64,000 nucleotides of DNA, from contig VWND01000003.1 of NCBI GenBank assembly GCA_009599575.1, positions 744,001-808,000 on the forward strand, given 5' to 3'. The notes under the pieces were generated by a model. It did not search any database. It was not told the DNA's origin and was given only the letters and a program-made list of their open reading frames with translations. Positions within the stretch are counted from its first letter, which is position 1. Each line of letters opens with the position of its first letter. Below, in pieces: positions 24,614 to 35,431 of the stretch. The position numbers were made by a program, and so were the translations under genes. Source of the stretch: Blumeriella jaapii (Eukaryota; Ascomycota; Leotiomycetes; Helotiales; Drepanopezizaceae).

Positions 24614-25188
24614 ATGCGTTCTTTTCTCGCCCCCTTCGCCGCCTGCGTGGCCGTTGCCGCCGCCGTGGCTCTTGTAAGTTCGGCCGCGTCGACCCGAGCT
24701 TGCGGCATCAACTGACGGAGCATGCAATCCAGCCCGCGCCCCAGACGAGCAGCGGCACTCTCGCGCTCGGCGAGCAGTGCAGCACGAGCGAGGAATGCGC
24801 CAACGGGGCCTCCTGCTACTCCACCAACTCGGGCCTGATCCGGCGCTGTGGCAACTTCCAGGCCACGTGCGCGCGCGACGACCAGTGCGCGTACAACACG
24901 TGCGAGGCCGGCGCCTGCAGCGGCTTCATCGCCGGCGCCGGGACGCCGCCCGCCGACGACGACGGGGCCTGCGCCGCGCCGCCCGTCACCGTCTCCCTCC
25001 CGCTCGGCGCCGAGTGCAACCCGGCCGCGACGCCGTGCGCCAACGGCGCCTCTTGCTACGCCTCCAACTCCGGCCTGCTGCTGCGCTGCGGGAACTTCCA
25101 GGCCGTGTGCACCTCGGATGCCCAGTGCGCCTACAACACCTGCGTCGACGGCGCCTGCAGCGGCTTCAAGGAGACGACCGCCGCCTAG
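24614..25188 (+). CDS. Secreted cysteine-rich protein with two 8-Cys repeats
   Basis: Two exons (24614-24673 and 24733-25188, 59-bp intron) give 171 residues. Exon 1 codes exactly the signal peptide (MRSFLAPFAACVAVAAAVAL). The mature part is two tandem copies of a module of about 52 residues: LGxxC, C, NGASCY, NSGL, RCGNFQAxC, QCAYNTC, GACSGF, with eight Cys in each copy and about 65-70% identity between copies. One extra Cys lies in the acidic linker. The regular spacing implies four disulfides per module. Distantly it resembles Dickkopf-N-type cysteine-rich folds, but that is only a spacing resemblance. No catalytic motif, membrane segment or GPI signal. Small secreted Cys-rich proteins of fungi are often effectors, antimicrobials or wall proteins; which applies is not shown. 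Confidence 0.8.
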
Positions 25189-25600
25189 GGAGGGGAGCGG
25201 GGGCGCAACGCTTCTACCCGGGGGAGGGAGGACTCGCTGCGTGTCCGCGTGGCACTCGCCAGGAGATCGGGGCTGGCAGAGGGCGGAGGATTCACGGCAC
25301 ACGCGAGTGCCGCTCGGCAGCAAACCGGGGATTGGAGGGGGCAGAGTGGGTAGATATGAAAAGCTCGGCGTAGGCAAAAAAAGTATCCAAGAATTATTGC
25401 GTTTCCAATCGAGACCGTACATCCCATCCCATACCATACAGCACGGACAGAGTACAGTACCACCACCTCGCCTCTCGCGGAACGCCATCTCTTCGAACTC
25501 TGTGCGTCCGACGCTTTGACAATCGATGGATGTCGTTCTATTATGCTTTTGGCCATCCACATACATACACACACACATACATACATACATACAACACAAT

Positions 25601-25637
25601 ACAGTACAGTACAGTACAGTACAGTACAGTACGGTAT
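25601..25637. repeat. (TACAG)n array
   Basis: Seven consecutive TACAG units ending in the variant TACGGTA. The longest of many short arrays of this motif in the window. Confidence 0.92.
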
Positions 25638-26158
25638 AGTACCCTGATTCATGCATCCATCCCAAGCTTTCCCCCCTCGCACGTTGCTGTACAGTACAGT
25701 ACTTTAAGTATGCACAGTGCAGTGCAGTGCAGTGCGGTAGAAGAACCTTGTTCTTTCTCCCTCTGCACGTGTACTGTACAGTTTGTACTGTACATAGCGT
25801 GAACTTTCCGGCGCGCGACTCAGACACGCGACATGAGCAGCTGCGTGCTTGCTTGCTTGCTTGTTTGCTTTCCTGGCGAACCGAGCAGATGTCGGGCCGT
25901 GCGTGGTCGCTTGGGGATGGCGGGATGGCGGGCGGGCTGTTGTCGTCTGGTCTGGTCTGGTTTGGCGCGGGCAGAAACTCGTGCTGGTTGTTCGGTGGTT
26001 GTTCAGCAAGGTATTGTACTGTTCTATACTGTATGTACGGTACGGTACGGTACATAGGTGATGGATGCGGCCGGCTTCATGAGATCCGCGCTTGGAAACG
26101 CAAATGAGATGACACTCGGCTCAGTCTTCCTCGCTCAAGCTTTGGATAAATCTAAATT

Positions 26159-26194
26159 TTCTTCTTCTTCTTCTTTCTTCTTCTTCTTCTTCTC
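26159..26194. repeat. (CTT)n microsatellite
   Basis: CTT units with one extra T. Confidence 0.9.
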
Positions 26195-26305
26195 ACGCCG
26201 TGGATTTGCACAGGAGTGATTGCTTTCGTTGAACACGTGTGGCTGAACTGTACTGTAATCAAGCAAAGAGGACCCTGCATCACGTTTTCTTCCATCACAA
26301 CCTGC

Positions 26306-27593
26306 TCATGTCCTCCCAACGGCCTTGCCAAACGGCCTCCGGTGCGGCTCGGCCTTCATCCCCGACCGGCCCTGCAGCCACTTCTCCTTCAAGCTCTTCG
26401 CCCTGACGTCTGCCTTGGGCGCCAAATCCGCACGCCCCGTCGGCGCCACCCGGTACGTCGTGCTGCCCACGCGCTTGTCTTTCGGGGCCTTCGCCTCCAG
26501 AAACCGCATCTTCCTCGGCTTCGGCCCATCGGCTCTCGCGGAAGCGATCGCGACGTCCCGGGGCTCGGTGTCTTCTTCGAGATACTCGGCGGGCAGGAAG
26601 TCGGGGAGGGCGGAACAGCTTGTGAGGCGGGGCTCGTCGAAGGCCGGTCGCGGCTCGACGGCATCTTCGTGCGCGGAGGGGGCGCGGTCAGGCTGGGGGG
26701 TAGGTACCACAGCGGCAGGCTCGAGCTTGCGCTTTTTGCCGGCCGCGGACTGCTTTTTGAGGATCCAGTCGCGCTCTTTGCGCTTCTGGCGCGTGGCGGA
26801 GACTTGTCTGGGATGGATTAGCTAGGATACATAACCGGGCATAGAAATGGATGGCTGGTTACTCTTTGACAGCTTTCGCCGTGTTCCTCGCTCTGGACCT
26901 GACCTCCTCGGCCGCCTGTTGGATGCCAATTGCCTCCGGCGCCTCGTCGTCACTGTCTTCTCCGCGATCTTCCACGCTGTCGGCGACTTCGTCCGGAGGT
27001 TCCCTGGCCGTGGAGAAGAACTCGGGCTCCGGCGCCTCGCTGTCGAAACGCTTGTGCGCCGCCACCTTTGCAATGGGCTCACCCTCTTCTTTCGCAGCTT
27101 CCTCTGTCCAGGCCTCGACCCCAGATCTTTCCACCCCCTCCACCTCCACCTCATCTTCAGACCCTGGGTCGGACGACTCGTCGTCATCTTCAATCTCAAT
27201 AGGCTTCTCTTGACTCCCATTTTGAGTATCCGGCTTGGGCGTCACTCTTCTCACAGGGATCTCCACCACCAATCTCGACTTCGCAACCATGACCGGCGTT
27301 GCCCCCTTCTCCCGCACCGGCAAAGTCTTTCTTCTCTTCGCGCTCGGCGTCCCCTCATCGTCCCTGCTCAGGTCCTCGGCCAGCGTGCACTGCGAGCGCT
27401 TCTTGCTGCTCGACGAAACATGTGCGTTTTCCGTGGTATTGTCGTTCAGCTCTCCGGCTTTGCGGGTCTGCGATCGGGACGTGACCATTCTGTTGGGAGT
27501 GGTTTGCTTGTGCTTCGGCTGGGTCTCGAAGTCTGGGTTCTGCGGACGATCAATTAACAGAGCTCTAGCAGATTTGAAGATTCTGGAGAACAT
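26306..27593 (-). CDS. UTP16: U3 snoRNA-associated protein Utp16
   Basis: Nucleolar subunit of the small-subunit processome, needed for 18S rRNA maturation. Two exons (27593-26863 and 26807-26306, 55-bp intron) give 410 residues. Most of the protein is low-complexity: basic N-terminus with nuclear-localisation-like KKR and KRRK runs, and a long acidic Glu/Asp/Pro-rich middle. The family signature (U3_snoRNA_assoc) is at the C-terminus: PRKMRFLEAKAPKDKRVGST followed by LAPKADVRAKSLKEKWLQGR. Start: MFSRIFKSARALL at 27593 was preferred; MVTSRSQTRK at 27488 is a plausible alternative and resembles the start of some relatives. Divergent from the Sel1-like gene. Confidence 0.83.
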
Positions 27594-27910
27594 TAGTAAA
27601 TAGTAGAGACTTTTTTCTTCTTGGGCTGTAGGTGGGGAGGCTTGGGTAATGTGCGATGTTTTCACCCGAGAATAAAATTTCGGCGTAAGCGATAAGAAAG
27701 GCTTGGCATCTAACGACCTCCTGACTGGACCTGAGGAGCCTCACGAGAAAGCACCTCACGAGAACGCACGGCAAGACAGTCTTGGGTTTGTCGATGGTGT
27801 CGTGGTGTTTTCTCCGTGTGTACTGCTTCCGAGCTTCGAGGACTACTGTGAACTTGTTACTCGATCTTTGAATTTGTACCATACCCAACTTTTTCCGCAT
27901 CACGTTAACC
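27594..27910. promoter_or_regulatory. Bidirectional promoter region UTP16 / Sel1-like gene
   Basis: 317 bp between divergent starts. Upstream in-frame codons extend the UTP16 frame to 27665, so the boundary on that side is uncertain. Confidence 0.5.
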
Positions 27911-29123
27911 ATGTCCACTCGGGCAGCTCTACGAAAGACAACACCACTGGTACACAGATGTTGCGAATCGATAGGTCCACGCAGCATTCACAGTTCACGG
28001 CGTCTACGACCCAAACCAGTCGCTAGATCTCCACGCACACTTGCGCCGGAACGAACACACAACGGACAAGCAGGAGCCGTCCGAGGGGAACGAGCACCAA
28101 ACCTACAATCAGCGCCGGTCCGAATGAAGAAGACATACGACATCGAAGACTGTCTACCGCCTATTGTCCTACTAAACTCGGCCTTCATTTCGGGAGCACT
28201 TCCCGTGACTCCCACAAAGGCCTTGGACTTTCTCCGGGGGTGGCAAGAACGTGCCGCCACTCCAACATCAGGATGGGAACAGCAACTGTGTTCCAGTGAG
28301 TGGTAGTCTCCGTGCAATCGATCATGGCTGACATTTCACAGACCATGGTATCAGCCCTTCGACTGTAGTACTCCTTGCTCGCATCATCGGAAAGTGCGTG
28401 GGCAACGGCCAGAAACTGCTTGGCAAGAATCTCATGTACGCGGCCTCAGCAATGGGCGAGAAGTCAGCCGCATTCTCGATCGTCGCAAACGCTATCCGCT
28501 CTGGCAGGACTGCCGATCCAGAAATCCGAGGCCCCTTACAGCAAGTGAAATTACTTGCTAACAAGGAGAATGATCCTCAGGCCATGACCCTGCTGGCTCA
28601 GGTGCTTTACTCGCAACGAGCGGAGAGCGAGGCTCTAGAATGGTTCACGAGAGCGACTGTCGGCGGAGATTTGGATTTCCATGGGGCGGGAGAAGCGCTG
28701 GTCGCGAAAGGGCGCATTCTGCAATCGAGAGGATTTACGAAAGGCGCGACTGATGCCTTCAAGCAAGCTGCGCTGGAATTGGAATATCCACCGGCTTATT
28801 TCCATCTCTCGCAAATGGAACCGGCTGGGTCGAAGGACCACGAGGTTTATCTTCTGAAAGCTGCCATGTCGGGTGTGCTGGAGGCTTGTCACAATCTCGG
28901 AGCTCTCGAGTTGTCCAAGATTGAGAAGCGTGCGGAAACACCTACCTCGATAAAGGATTATGGGATGGCGTGGGAATGGTTCCAGGTCGCGGCCGCTGAC
29001 GGGTTCAGATTGAGCATGCTGAACTTGGCTTTGATGTATAGTGTTGTTGGTCAAGAGGAAGAGGCCCTGAGGTGGGAGAAGAGAGCTGACGAGGCGGGAG
29101 TTAGCCAGCAGCTCCAGTTATGA
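27911..29123 (+). CDS. Sel1/TPR-like repeat protein, probably mitochondrial
   Basis: Two exons (27911-28295 and 28342-29123, 46-bp intron) give 388 residues. The first about 60 residues are Arg/Ser-rich with few acids and look like a mitochondrial presequence. The C-terminal two thirds are alpha-helical with Sel1-type repeats: A-x-x-W-F-x-x-A-x-x-x-G near residues 235-250, KAAMSGVLEACHNLGALEL near 320, and a final AWEWFQVAAADGFRLSMLNL followed by alternating Ala/Leu-rich helices. Such proteins are scaffolds; several fungal mitochondrial members help assemble respiratory complexes, but the exact role here cannot be told. Start ATG at 27911 is supported by the presequence. Confidence 0.78.
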
Positions 29124-29791
29124 AAAAGTCCATACGCTAGACAAGGCCGAGTGGGCGACTGATGGATTGTCAATGCCTCAGACGTACGATTGTGGCCAGG
29201 AAAACCTGGGGCGCATAGGACCCAACGAATATACCCAAACTGCCTATGGCTTCAACTCACATCACTCAACTCCCATGACCGCCACACGCGTCAAAGACCC
29301 AGCAGTTTCTGGAGATGCCGCAGAACATCGTTGCAACTACAGTTTCGCGTAGTTCAGATGTAAACAACGTCGTGCTAGACCACCCCAATCCAGTTGATCG
29401 ATACCTCGTCCTCCAAACACCATTCCATTTCCTCCGACCCCAGCACCATCCAGACTCCAATCGTGCCCCTCAGCTCCACCCTATCCACAACACCTCCCCG
29501 CCAAACTCTCTCCCTCTCCGCGCGGAAACGCGCCGTCGAGAGATCCAACTCCAGCGATCCTTCCGCAGACCAGCAGCGCACCGTCACGCCACACGACCGA
29601 CAGCTGTCCGGAGACAACTCTCGACGCTTCGGTGTCTGTCCTGCATGTGGCGCTGAGCCACACGGCTGGGATGACCCACGATCACTGGCAGAATGTGACT
29701 GTCTTTGGCAGCCGGGGAGCCGTCGTCGGTGGTGGCAGGCCCACTGGAGTTGAAGATGCTCGAGGACGGGTGATTGAGTGAGTGAGTGAGC

Positions 29792-30234
29792 GAGCTACCG
29801 AGGCGGCCGCTGAACGTTTTGTTGCACGTCGCAGCTCTGTTTACTTTCGCTAAGCACCTTACCCAGCTAGCAACCAGGAGAGAGTGAGCTACCGAGGCGG
29901 TCGCTGAACGTTTTGTTGCATATCGCAGCTCTGTTTACTTTCGGAAGGCACCTTACCTAGCAACCAGGAAAGCGAGCTACCGAAGCGGACGCTGTACGTT
30001 TTGTTGCACGTCGCAGCTCTGTTTACTTTCGGAAGGCACCTCACCTAGCAACTAAAAGAGAGTGAGCTACCGAAGCGGCCGCTGGACGTTTTGTTGCAAA
30101 TCGCAGCTTTGTTTACTTTCGCTAAGCACCTCGGGATCTCGGGATGCACGCCAGCCGACCAGAAAAGCCACCGAGGAGGCAACTGGTATCCATGTTGCCG
30201 TCGCGCCGTTGTTTACTTTCGGAGGGCACATCGG
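29792..30234. repeat. Minisatellite, about 90-bp unit, four copies plus one degenerate
   Basis: Units begin GAGCTACCGA at 29792, 29886, 29974 and 30064 (periods 94, 88, 90). Each holds GCGG.CGCTG.ACGTTTTGTTGCA and TCGCAGCT.TGTTTACTTTCG. A fifth, diverged unit ends at about 30234. Confidence 0.93.
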
Positions 30235-32329
30235 GTTACTCTTGTCAACTCATCGCTGACACCATTCGATAGACGTCAAAAGCAGCGGCATACCCAAGAG
30301 TACGTGAGGTATCTGAGGGCACAAAGCGGCCCAACGAATCCGTGTCGGAGTTTGGGGTAAAAGTCACTCCTTGGACAGGCCATGAGACGTTACCACCATT
30401 GCATCTGGCTGGGAGTTACGAATTACCGGTAGGCTCCGCGAGGTCATCGTTTGGTCCTGGAAGGACTGAGAGATTGATGCCAGGAGAAAAACTTCCTTTA
30501 CGTCGATTGCCGACTGCCCACGTGGGTATAAACGCCCTTCTGGATCGAAGTATGGCACAAGTCCGTACCGTGGTCGAGTACAACGGTTAAGTGTTCTTCA
30601 CTGTCCGGCAACGACTCCCCGGAACTTCAGATTCCGTACAGCTTCGCGCCTGGCCACGTGGATTGGGTCATCTACGGATCCTCCAACGCAAATCTTATAA
30701 TTAAGCCTACGTGTTTTCACCGCTGATTCGTCAAGATTTTTGGATCTGTCGACCCTAATACACGAACATTAACACAATTGCGCATGCAGCTGCAGCTGCA
30801 GCTTTGTTTAATTTTGCACTAGAACAACATACATGACAATCTCAGCCTCGCATTGGGAACGTTGCCGCAGAAAAGTATTTTATGAATCGAATGCTTCCAA
30901 GCGAATGTGTCTCAGCGACTTCAGCGAACTCCCGACTTGGAAGGGCGCCTCGCAGCAGCAAATATGAAGCCATTTCATCAGTCTCTCCGTTCGTCGGGAC
31001 CGAATCTCATCAGTCTCGCTGCAATCAACAAAACGACAGAGTTGCAGAAGTAATGAGTGGTATGCAGACAGCATACCATACTGTTGCCACTCACACGGTG
31101 AACATTCATCCCCGCTCGGCACCACTCTTCTATGTCCTATCAAATTCACAGGATGACTCACGGTGGATGATGATCGTTGAGTTCGATTCGAAGCAGGATT
31201 CTGATGCAACATCGGTACTATAGTGTGTTGAAATTGCGGGGGGAGGCCAAAGTATTAGCTTACAGGGGTAGGCTATGAGTTACACTGTAGGAAGCTCATA
31301 ACAAGCCTGGCTTCCGGCTTAGGCCACGGCCGAGGCCGAAGCCGAAGACCGAAAGCAGGTCTCGTACTGTACTGTAACAAAATACCACTTGGAAGCATCT
31401 CGAGTCGTAGCTTACCAATACCGACGCGCCTGGGAAGGATGAAAGGACGGGATTCAACGCCCTTGAAGCTCTTTTGTGGTAAGCGTAGCAGTGAATTCTC
31501 GGATGACACAGACTACAGACAGGAGCGCATAAGAGAAACGGTCGTATCATGAGTCGAACGCTTTGAATTAGACATATGTTTTGTAAAAAAAAAAAAGGCT
31601 ACCTTGATGCACTGCACTATGGGATGAGGTGAGCAATGGCGACAATTGCTGTAATTTGGGCACCCTACGGCCACACGTTCGAATGCTCACCCTCGACATC
31701 TACACTACGTCATTTTTCGCCCGCAAGGCAATTTGTAAAATCCCCAGGATACCTCCCTCCAAAAGCCTTGTTTATTGTCCCTGCTTCTTGTGATCATTCT
31801 ATAAACTGTCGACTTTGCGCGCGCTCGGGGAACGGCGTTATCCACGGTGCTATTACACTCGCCAGGAAGGATTGCCAGGGTGCACTCCGGAAGCATCCCC
31901 GGGATGTTCTCTTTCCCCCGGGCCCCCCGGAGCCATTTACAGCTTAGCAAAAGCGTAGGAATAACGACGAATCGTGACAATGTGAGAGATGCAGGGAAAA
32001 CGTAACTAGCCATTGTCATTCCCCAGTTGAAAAGTGATCAAATCGCTGTGTGCGTCGGGACCTTGTCAATCCATCACAGTTTGATTTTACCACTAGCGTG
32101 CCGGGGGGTCAGAGTCACACCCCGTTCGCACTTCTTGCTTGGTTCTGGGCTCTCCAGTTACCAATCATTGTTATCCTATAGTACGCCCTCTATTCACGCT
32201 TCTCGCGCACCAATCTTAAATACAACTTTATCGATCTACGACCCTGTTAACCATCGAACCCTTCGATTCAAGATTCTCTTGATCTGTAAAAAAAAAGCAT
32301 ATCGAAGGTTCTCGAGGAACAGGCCCATT

Positions 32330-32450
32330 TTTGCTGAAACGGAAAGGATTTAGGAACAAAGCTCTATGTGCTGAACCGGAAGGATTTGGGTCATGCTCGC
32401 TGAAACTGAAAGGATTCAGGAACGGGGTCCCATATGCTGAATCTGGAAGG
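32330..32450. repeat. Imperfect tandem repeat
   Basis: Four related copies of GCTGAAnCnGAAAGGATTnAGG spaced 40-50 bp. Confidence 0.75.
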
Positions 32451-33436
32451 CCGGATAGGGCGGTGATCATAACAAAATAAGCGAGGGTGAGGATGATGGA
32501 GGCGGGGGTGGAGAATGGAGGCGCATTGAAGGGGGATTTTGAGGAGCTTCTTATACTCAACTAACCCAATTGGAAAATTAGGCGGAGAAAGCTGGGGAGG
32601 GTTTCAACTATAAGAATTTGGAAGTCAGTTACATTAAATGATGTGTTTGTTTGGTAAGATTAATAAGACTGTTCGGAAGTGACGTTGGAGTTCAAATCAA
32701 TTGTACGGATTCGCCGTAGGAGAAGACGGCGTGAGTAGAGCCTGCGTAGAGAGGCCGGGTCAGGAGTCAAGGATGAGAAGATGATGAGTCGAGAGTGTCA
32801 CCGAGGACAGTAGGAGAGCTTGGACGTAATCGACAAAAGGAAAGATTTGAATCAGAGCAATTCTCGATCCTTTGAAAAAGAAGAAAGCAAGCCCAAGTCC
32901 CACAAATTGCAATGCCGAGAATATACAGTTGCTTGCGTTGGAACACCTGTCTTGAACATTTCGGTTGTAGTAACCTTGAGAGGTAGCTGCTGTACGCAGT
33001 AGGCAGTTGCCCAAACAAGTTCCCTAACCATCTATGCCGTCTCTCTCAGCTCCTGCAAATCAAGTCGGTACAGCGTTCATGCTTCCGGCCTTCCTTCGTG
33101 CTTTTTTGCTCGATTACGAGGCATTTTACTCTGCTGTCATATTTGACAATGCAGTCATCGACCAATCGAACTTAGCCTAAGTGATTGTGATCCTCCGGAG
33201 CCTTGCCACTCAGGAGCCAACCTTTAAGCAATTTCATGTGAGCCTGTCATCTGACAGTAAACACCCTTTCAACTCTACCCTCCCCATCGAATGTCGTGAC
33301 TCGCTCGATCCTTGTTTGTTGCCGTCCGAGATATTAATCCAGATTAGCGGTACTTCTCGCTTGTCACTTGCCCTTCTACCAGATGTAGCGAGGTTCAAGT
33401 ACGGACTTGTCCTTGTAACATATGCCATCATCTGTG

Positions 33437-33445
33437 TATAAAATA
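33437..33445 (+). promoter_or_regulatory. Probable TATA box of the MFS permease
   Basis: TATAAAATA about 120 bp upstream of the ATG at 33558. Confidence 0.55.
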
Positions 33446-33557
33446 GCCGGTCGCACCTTTGAAATTCATTTTACTACTTCCTTACGTTTTCTTGACTTCT
33501 TCGACTTTACAACTCTCCTTAAGTAGCGTAGACCCTTGCCGCAAGCAGTCTCTCATT

Positions 33558-35431
33558 ATGACGGGCGACAAAAACCCGTCGAACAAAGCCGATGGCTCTC
33601 AAAAGGAAGATGGAATCTTCGATTCTGGCGCTCGCAAGATGAGCGTCAATAACCCGGATCTCACAGTACGTCTAGCTAGCTAGCAGTAAGACTAGGGATT
33701 GGGGATATGTGTTAACCTGATAATCCTACAGGCGCAAAACAAAGATGCACGCGCTGCTACGGAGCGAGAGCATAACATGACACTCAGAGAATGTCTACGC
33801 CTTTATCCGAAGGCTATCGCTGCCTCTCTTGTTTTCTCGACCGCCGTGATTATGGAGGGCTACGACACTGCTCTTCTAGGATCGTTCTACGGGTTCAAAC
33901 CGTAAGCTTTTCTATTGTTCTTTTCCACATCTGGGCTAACAACTCCCCAGTTTCCGAAACAGGTTCGGTGACCAGCCTGATACGAGTGCCCACGCAGAGC
34001 CTGGTGATATGGTTGTGAGCTCTAAGTGGCAGAGCTCCATTGGTATTGCAGGACAATGCGGTCAAATCGTGGGCTTGTATGCCACCGGTTTCATCTCCGA
34101 CAGGATCGGTTACAAGAAGACGATGATTTGTTCTCTTATCATGATGATGGGCATGGTTTGCATTGATTTTTTCTCAAAGAATATCCAGACGTTCCTCATC
34201 GGTGCTGCTCTGCAGGGGGTGCCGGCAGGGGCTTTCGAAGCATGTAGGTTGACTGATCTGCTGGATATCATGAAATACTAATCTTCGAGTAGTGACCACT
34301 ACCTACGCGTCTGATGTCGCTCCGGTCAAGATTCGAGCCTATCTCACCACCTACGTCAACCTGTGCTGGGTTCTGGGTCAATTAATCGCCGCCGGTGTTC
34401 TTAAAGCTCTGATGGGTGGCACATCTGAATGGACCTACAGAATCCCCTTTGCCATACAATGGGTATGGCCTCCTTTAATCCTCATTGGCTGCTTTTTCGC
34501 TCCCGAGAGCCCTTGGTGGCTGGTCCGGAAAGGTCGTCTTGAAGATGCCAAGAAGTCCCTGCTCCGTCTTACTTCCAAAGGCTCCGGCGTCGACTTCAAC
34601 GTCAACGACCAAGTAATGATGATGAAAGCCACCAACGAGCTGGAAATGGCCATGTCGGCAGGAACCCAGTATTGGGATTGTTTCCGCGGGCCCGATCGCC
34701 GCCGGACAGAGATCGCTTCTGTCGCCTGGCTGGCTCAGGCCTTCTGCGGTGCCAGTCTGATCGGTTTTGCTGTCCAAGTGTACGAACGCGCTGGACTCGA
34801 CGACTCTCACGCCTTTTCTCTCAATATTGGCCAATCCTGTGTGGGGGCTTTTGGAACGCTCTTATCCTGGTTTCTGATGCAACAGGTTGGTCGTCGCAAG
34901 ATCTACCTCGGGGGTCTGGCAGCGATGTTTGCCATCATGGTGACCATTGGCGGCCTCGGATTTGCGGACCCCAGCAACAAAGGCGCCTCATGGGGTGTGG
35001 GATCGCTCCTCATGGTGTTCACGTTCGTGTACGACCTCACCCTTGGTCCAGTGTGCTACTGCTTGGTCGCTGAAATCCCATCGACCCGTCTCAAGATCAA
35101 GACTGTCGTGCTGGCACGCAACTTCTTCAACATCGGGAGCATCATCAACCACGCAATCGTCCCTCCCATGCTTGGTCTCAATGCCTGGAACTGGGGCCCC
35201 AAGTCCGGACTTTTCTGGGCCGGTGCATGCTCCCTTCTGTGGACCTGGTCCTACTTCCGTCTCCCTGAGCCCAAGGGTAGGACTTACGGTGAATTGGATG
35301 TGCTTTTCGAGCACAAGGTCTCGGCTCGCAGGTTCGCCACTGCTAAAGTTGATCAATTCGCTACCGAGCACACTGAGATTGTTATCAAAGACGAGCATGG
35401 AAGCTTCAACCACGAGGAGTTCAAATCATAA
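33558..35431 (+). CDS. MFS sugar transporter, MAL-type alpha-glucoside permease
   Basis: Plasma-membrane H+ symporter of the sugar-porter family. Four exons (33558-33665, 33732-33901, 33951-34243, 34293-35431; introns 66, 49 and 49 bp) give 569 residues. Seen: about 12 membrane helices; an N-terminal AVIMEGYDTALLGSFYGF helix 1 typical of MAL permeases; the sugar-porter loop motif DRIGYKK after helix 2; APESPWWLVRKGR (from about residue 260) after helix 6; GRR in loop 8-9; and PEPKGRTYGELD (from 515) after helix 12, followed by VLFEHKVSARRF, which is characteristic of alpha-glucoside carriers. Maltose, turanose or trehalose are likely substrates. No glucosidase or MAL activator lies beside it. 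Intron 1 starts with a CTAG run. Confidence 0.92.

Larger units (their letters stand above)
25189..26305. other. Intergenic with TACAG repeats
   Basis: 1.1 kb. No gene seen. Contains a run of TACAG units at about 25601-25637, more TACAGTA/TACTGTA at 25685-25700, 25770-25795, 26014-26036 and 26247-26253, and a CTT microsatellite at 26159-26194. Confidence 0.6.
29124..33557. other. 4.4-kb region without a convincing gene
   Basis: Contains a minisatellite (29792-30234), an imperfect repeat (32330-32450) and a TACTGTACTGTA site at 31368-31379. An open frame at 29394-29753 (+) is Ser/Pro-rich and has one CPACG motif, but no splicing, family or start support. Other short frames at 30342-30590 and 30882-31223 look random. 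Confidence 0.5.

Noticed and set aside
24457..26055. 532-residue minus-strand open frame
   Set aside because: It is antisense to the spliced secreted Cys-rich gene and runs through microsatellites; its Ala/Gly/Arg-rich text reflects GC-rich DNA.
29394..29753. Possible 119-residue gene with a CPACG motif
   Set aside because: Ser/Pro-rich, no conserved domain, no supporting splice or promoter; overlapping frames are equally open.
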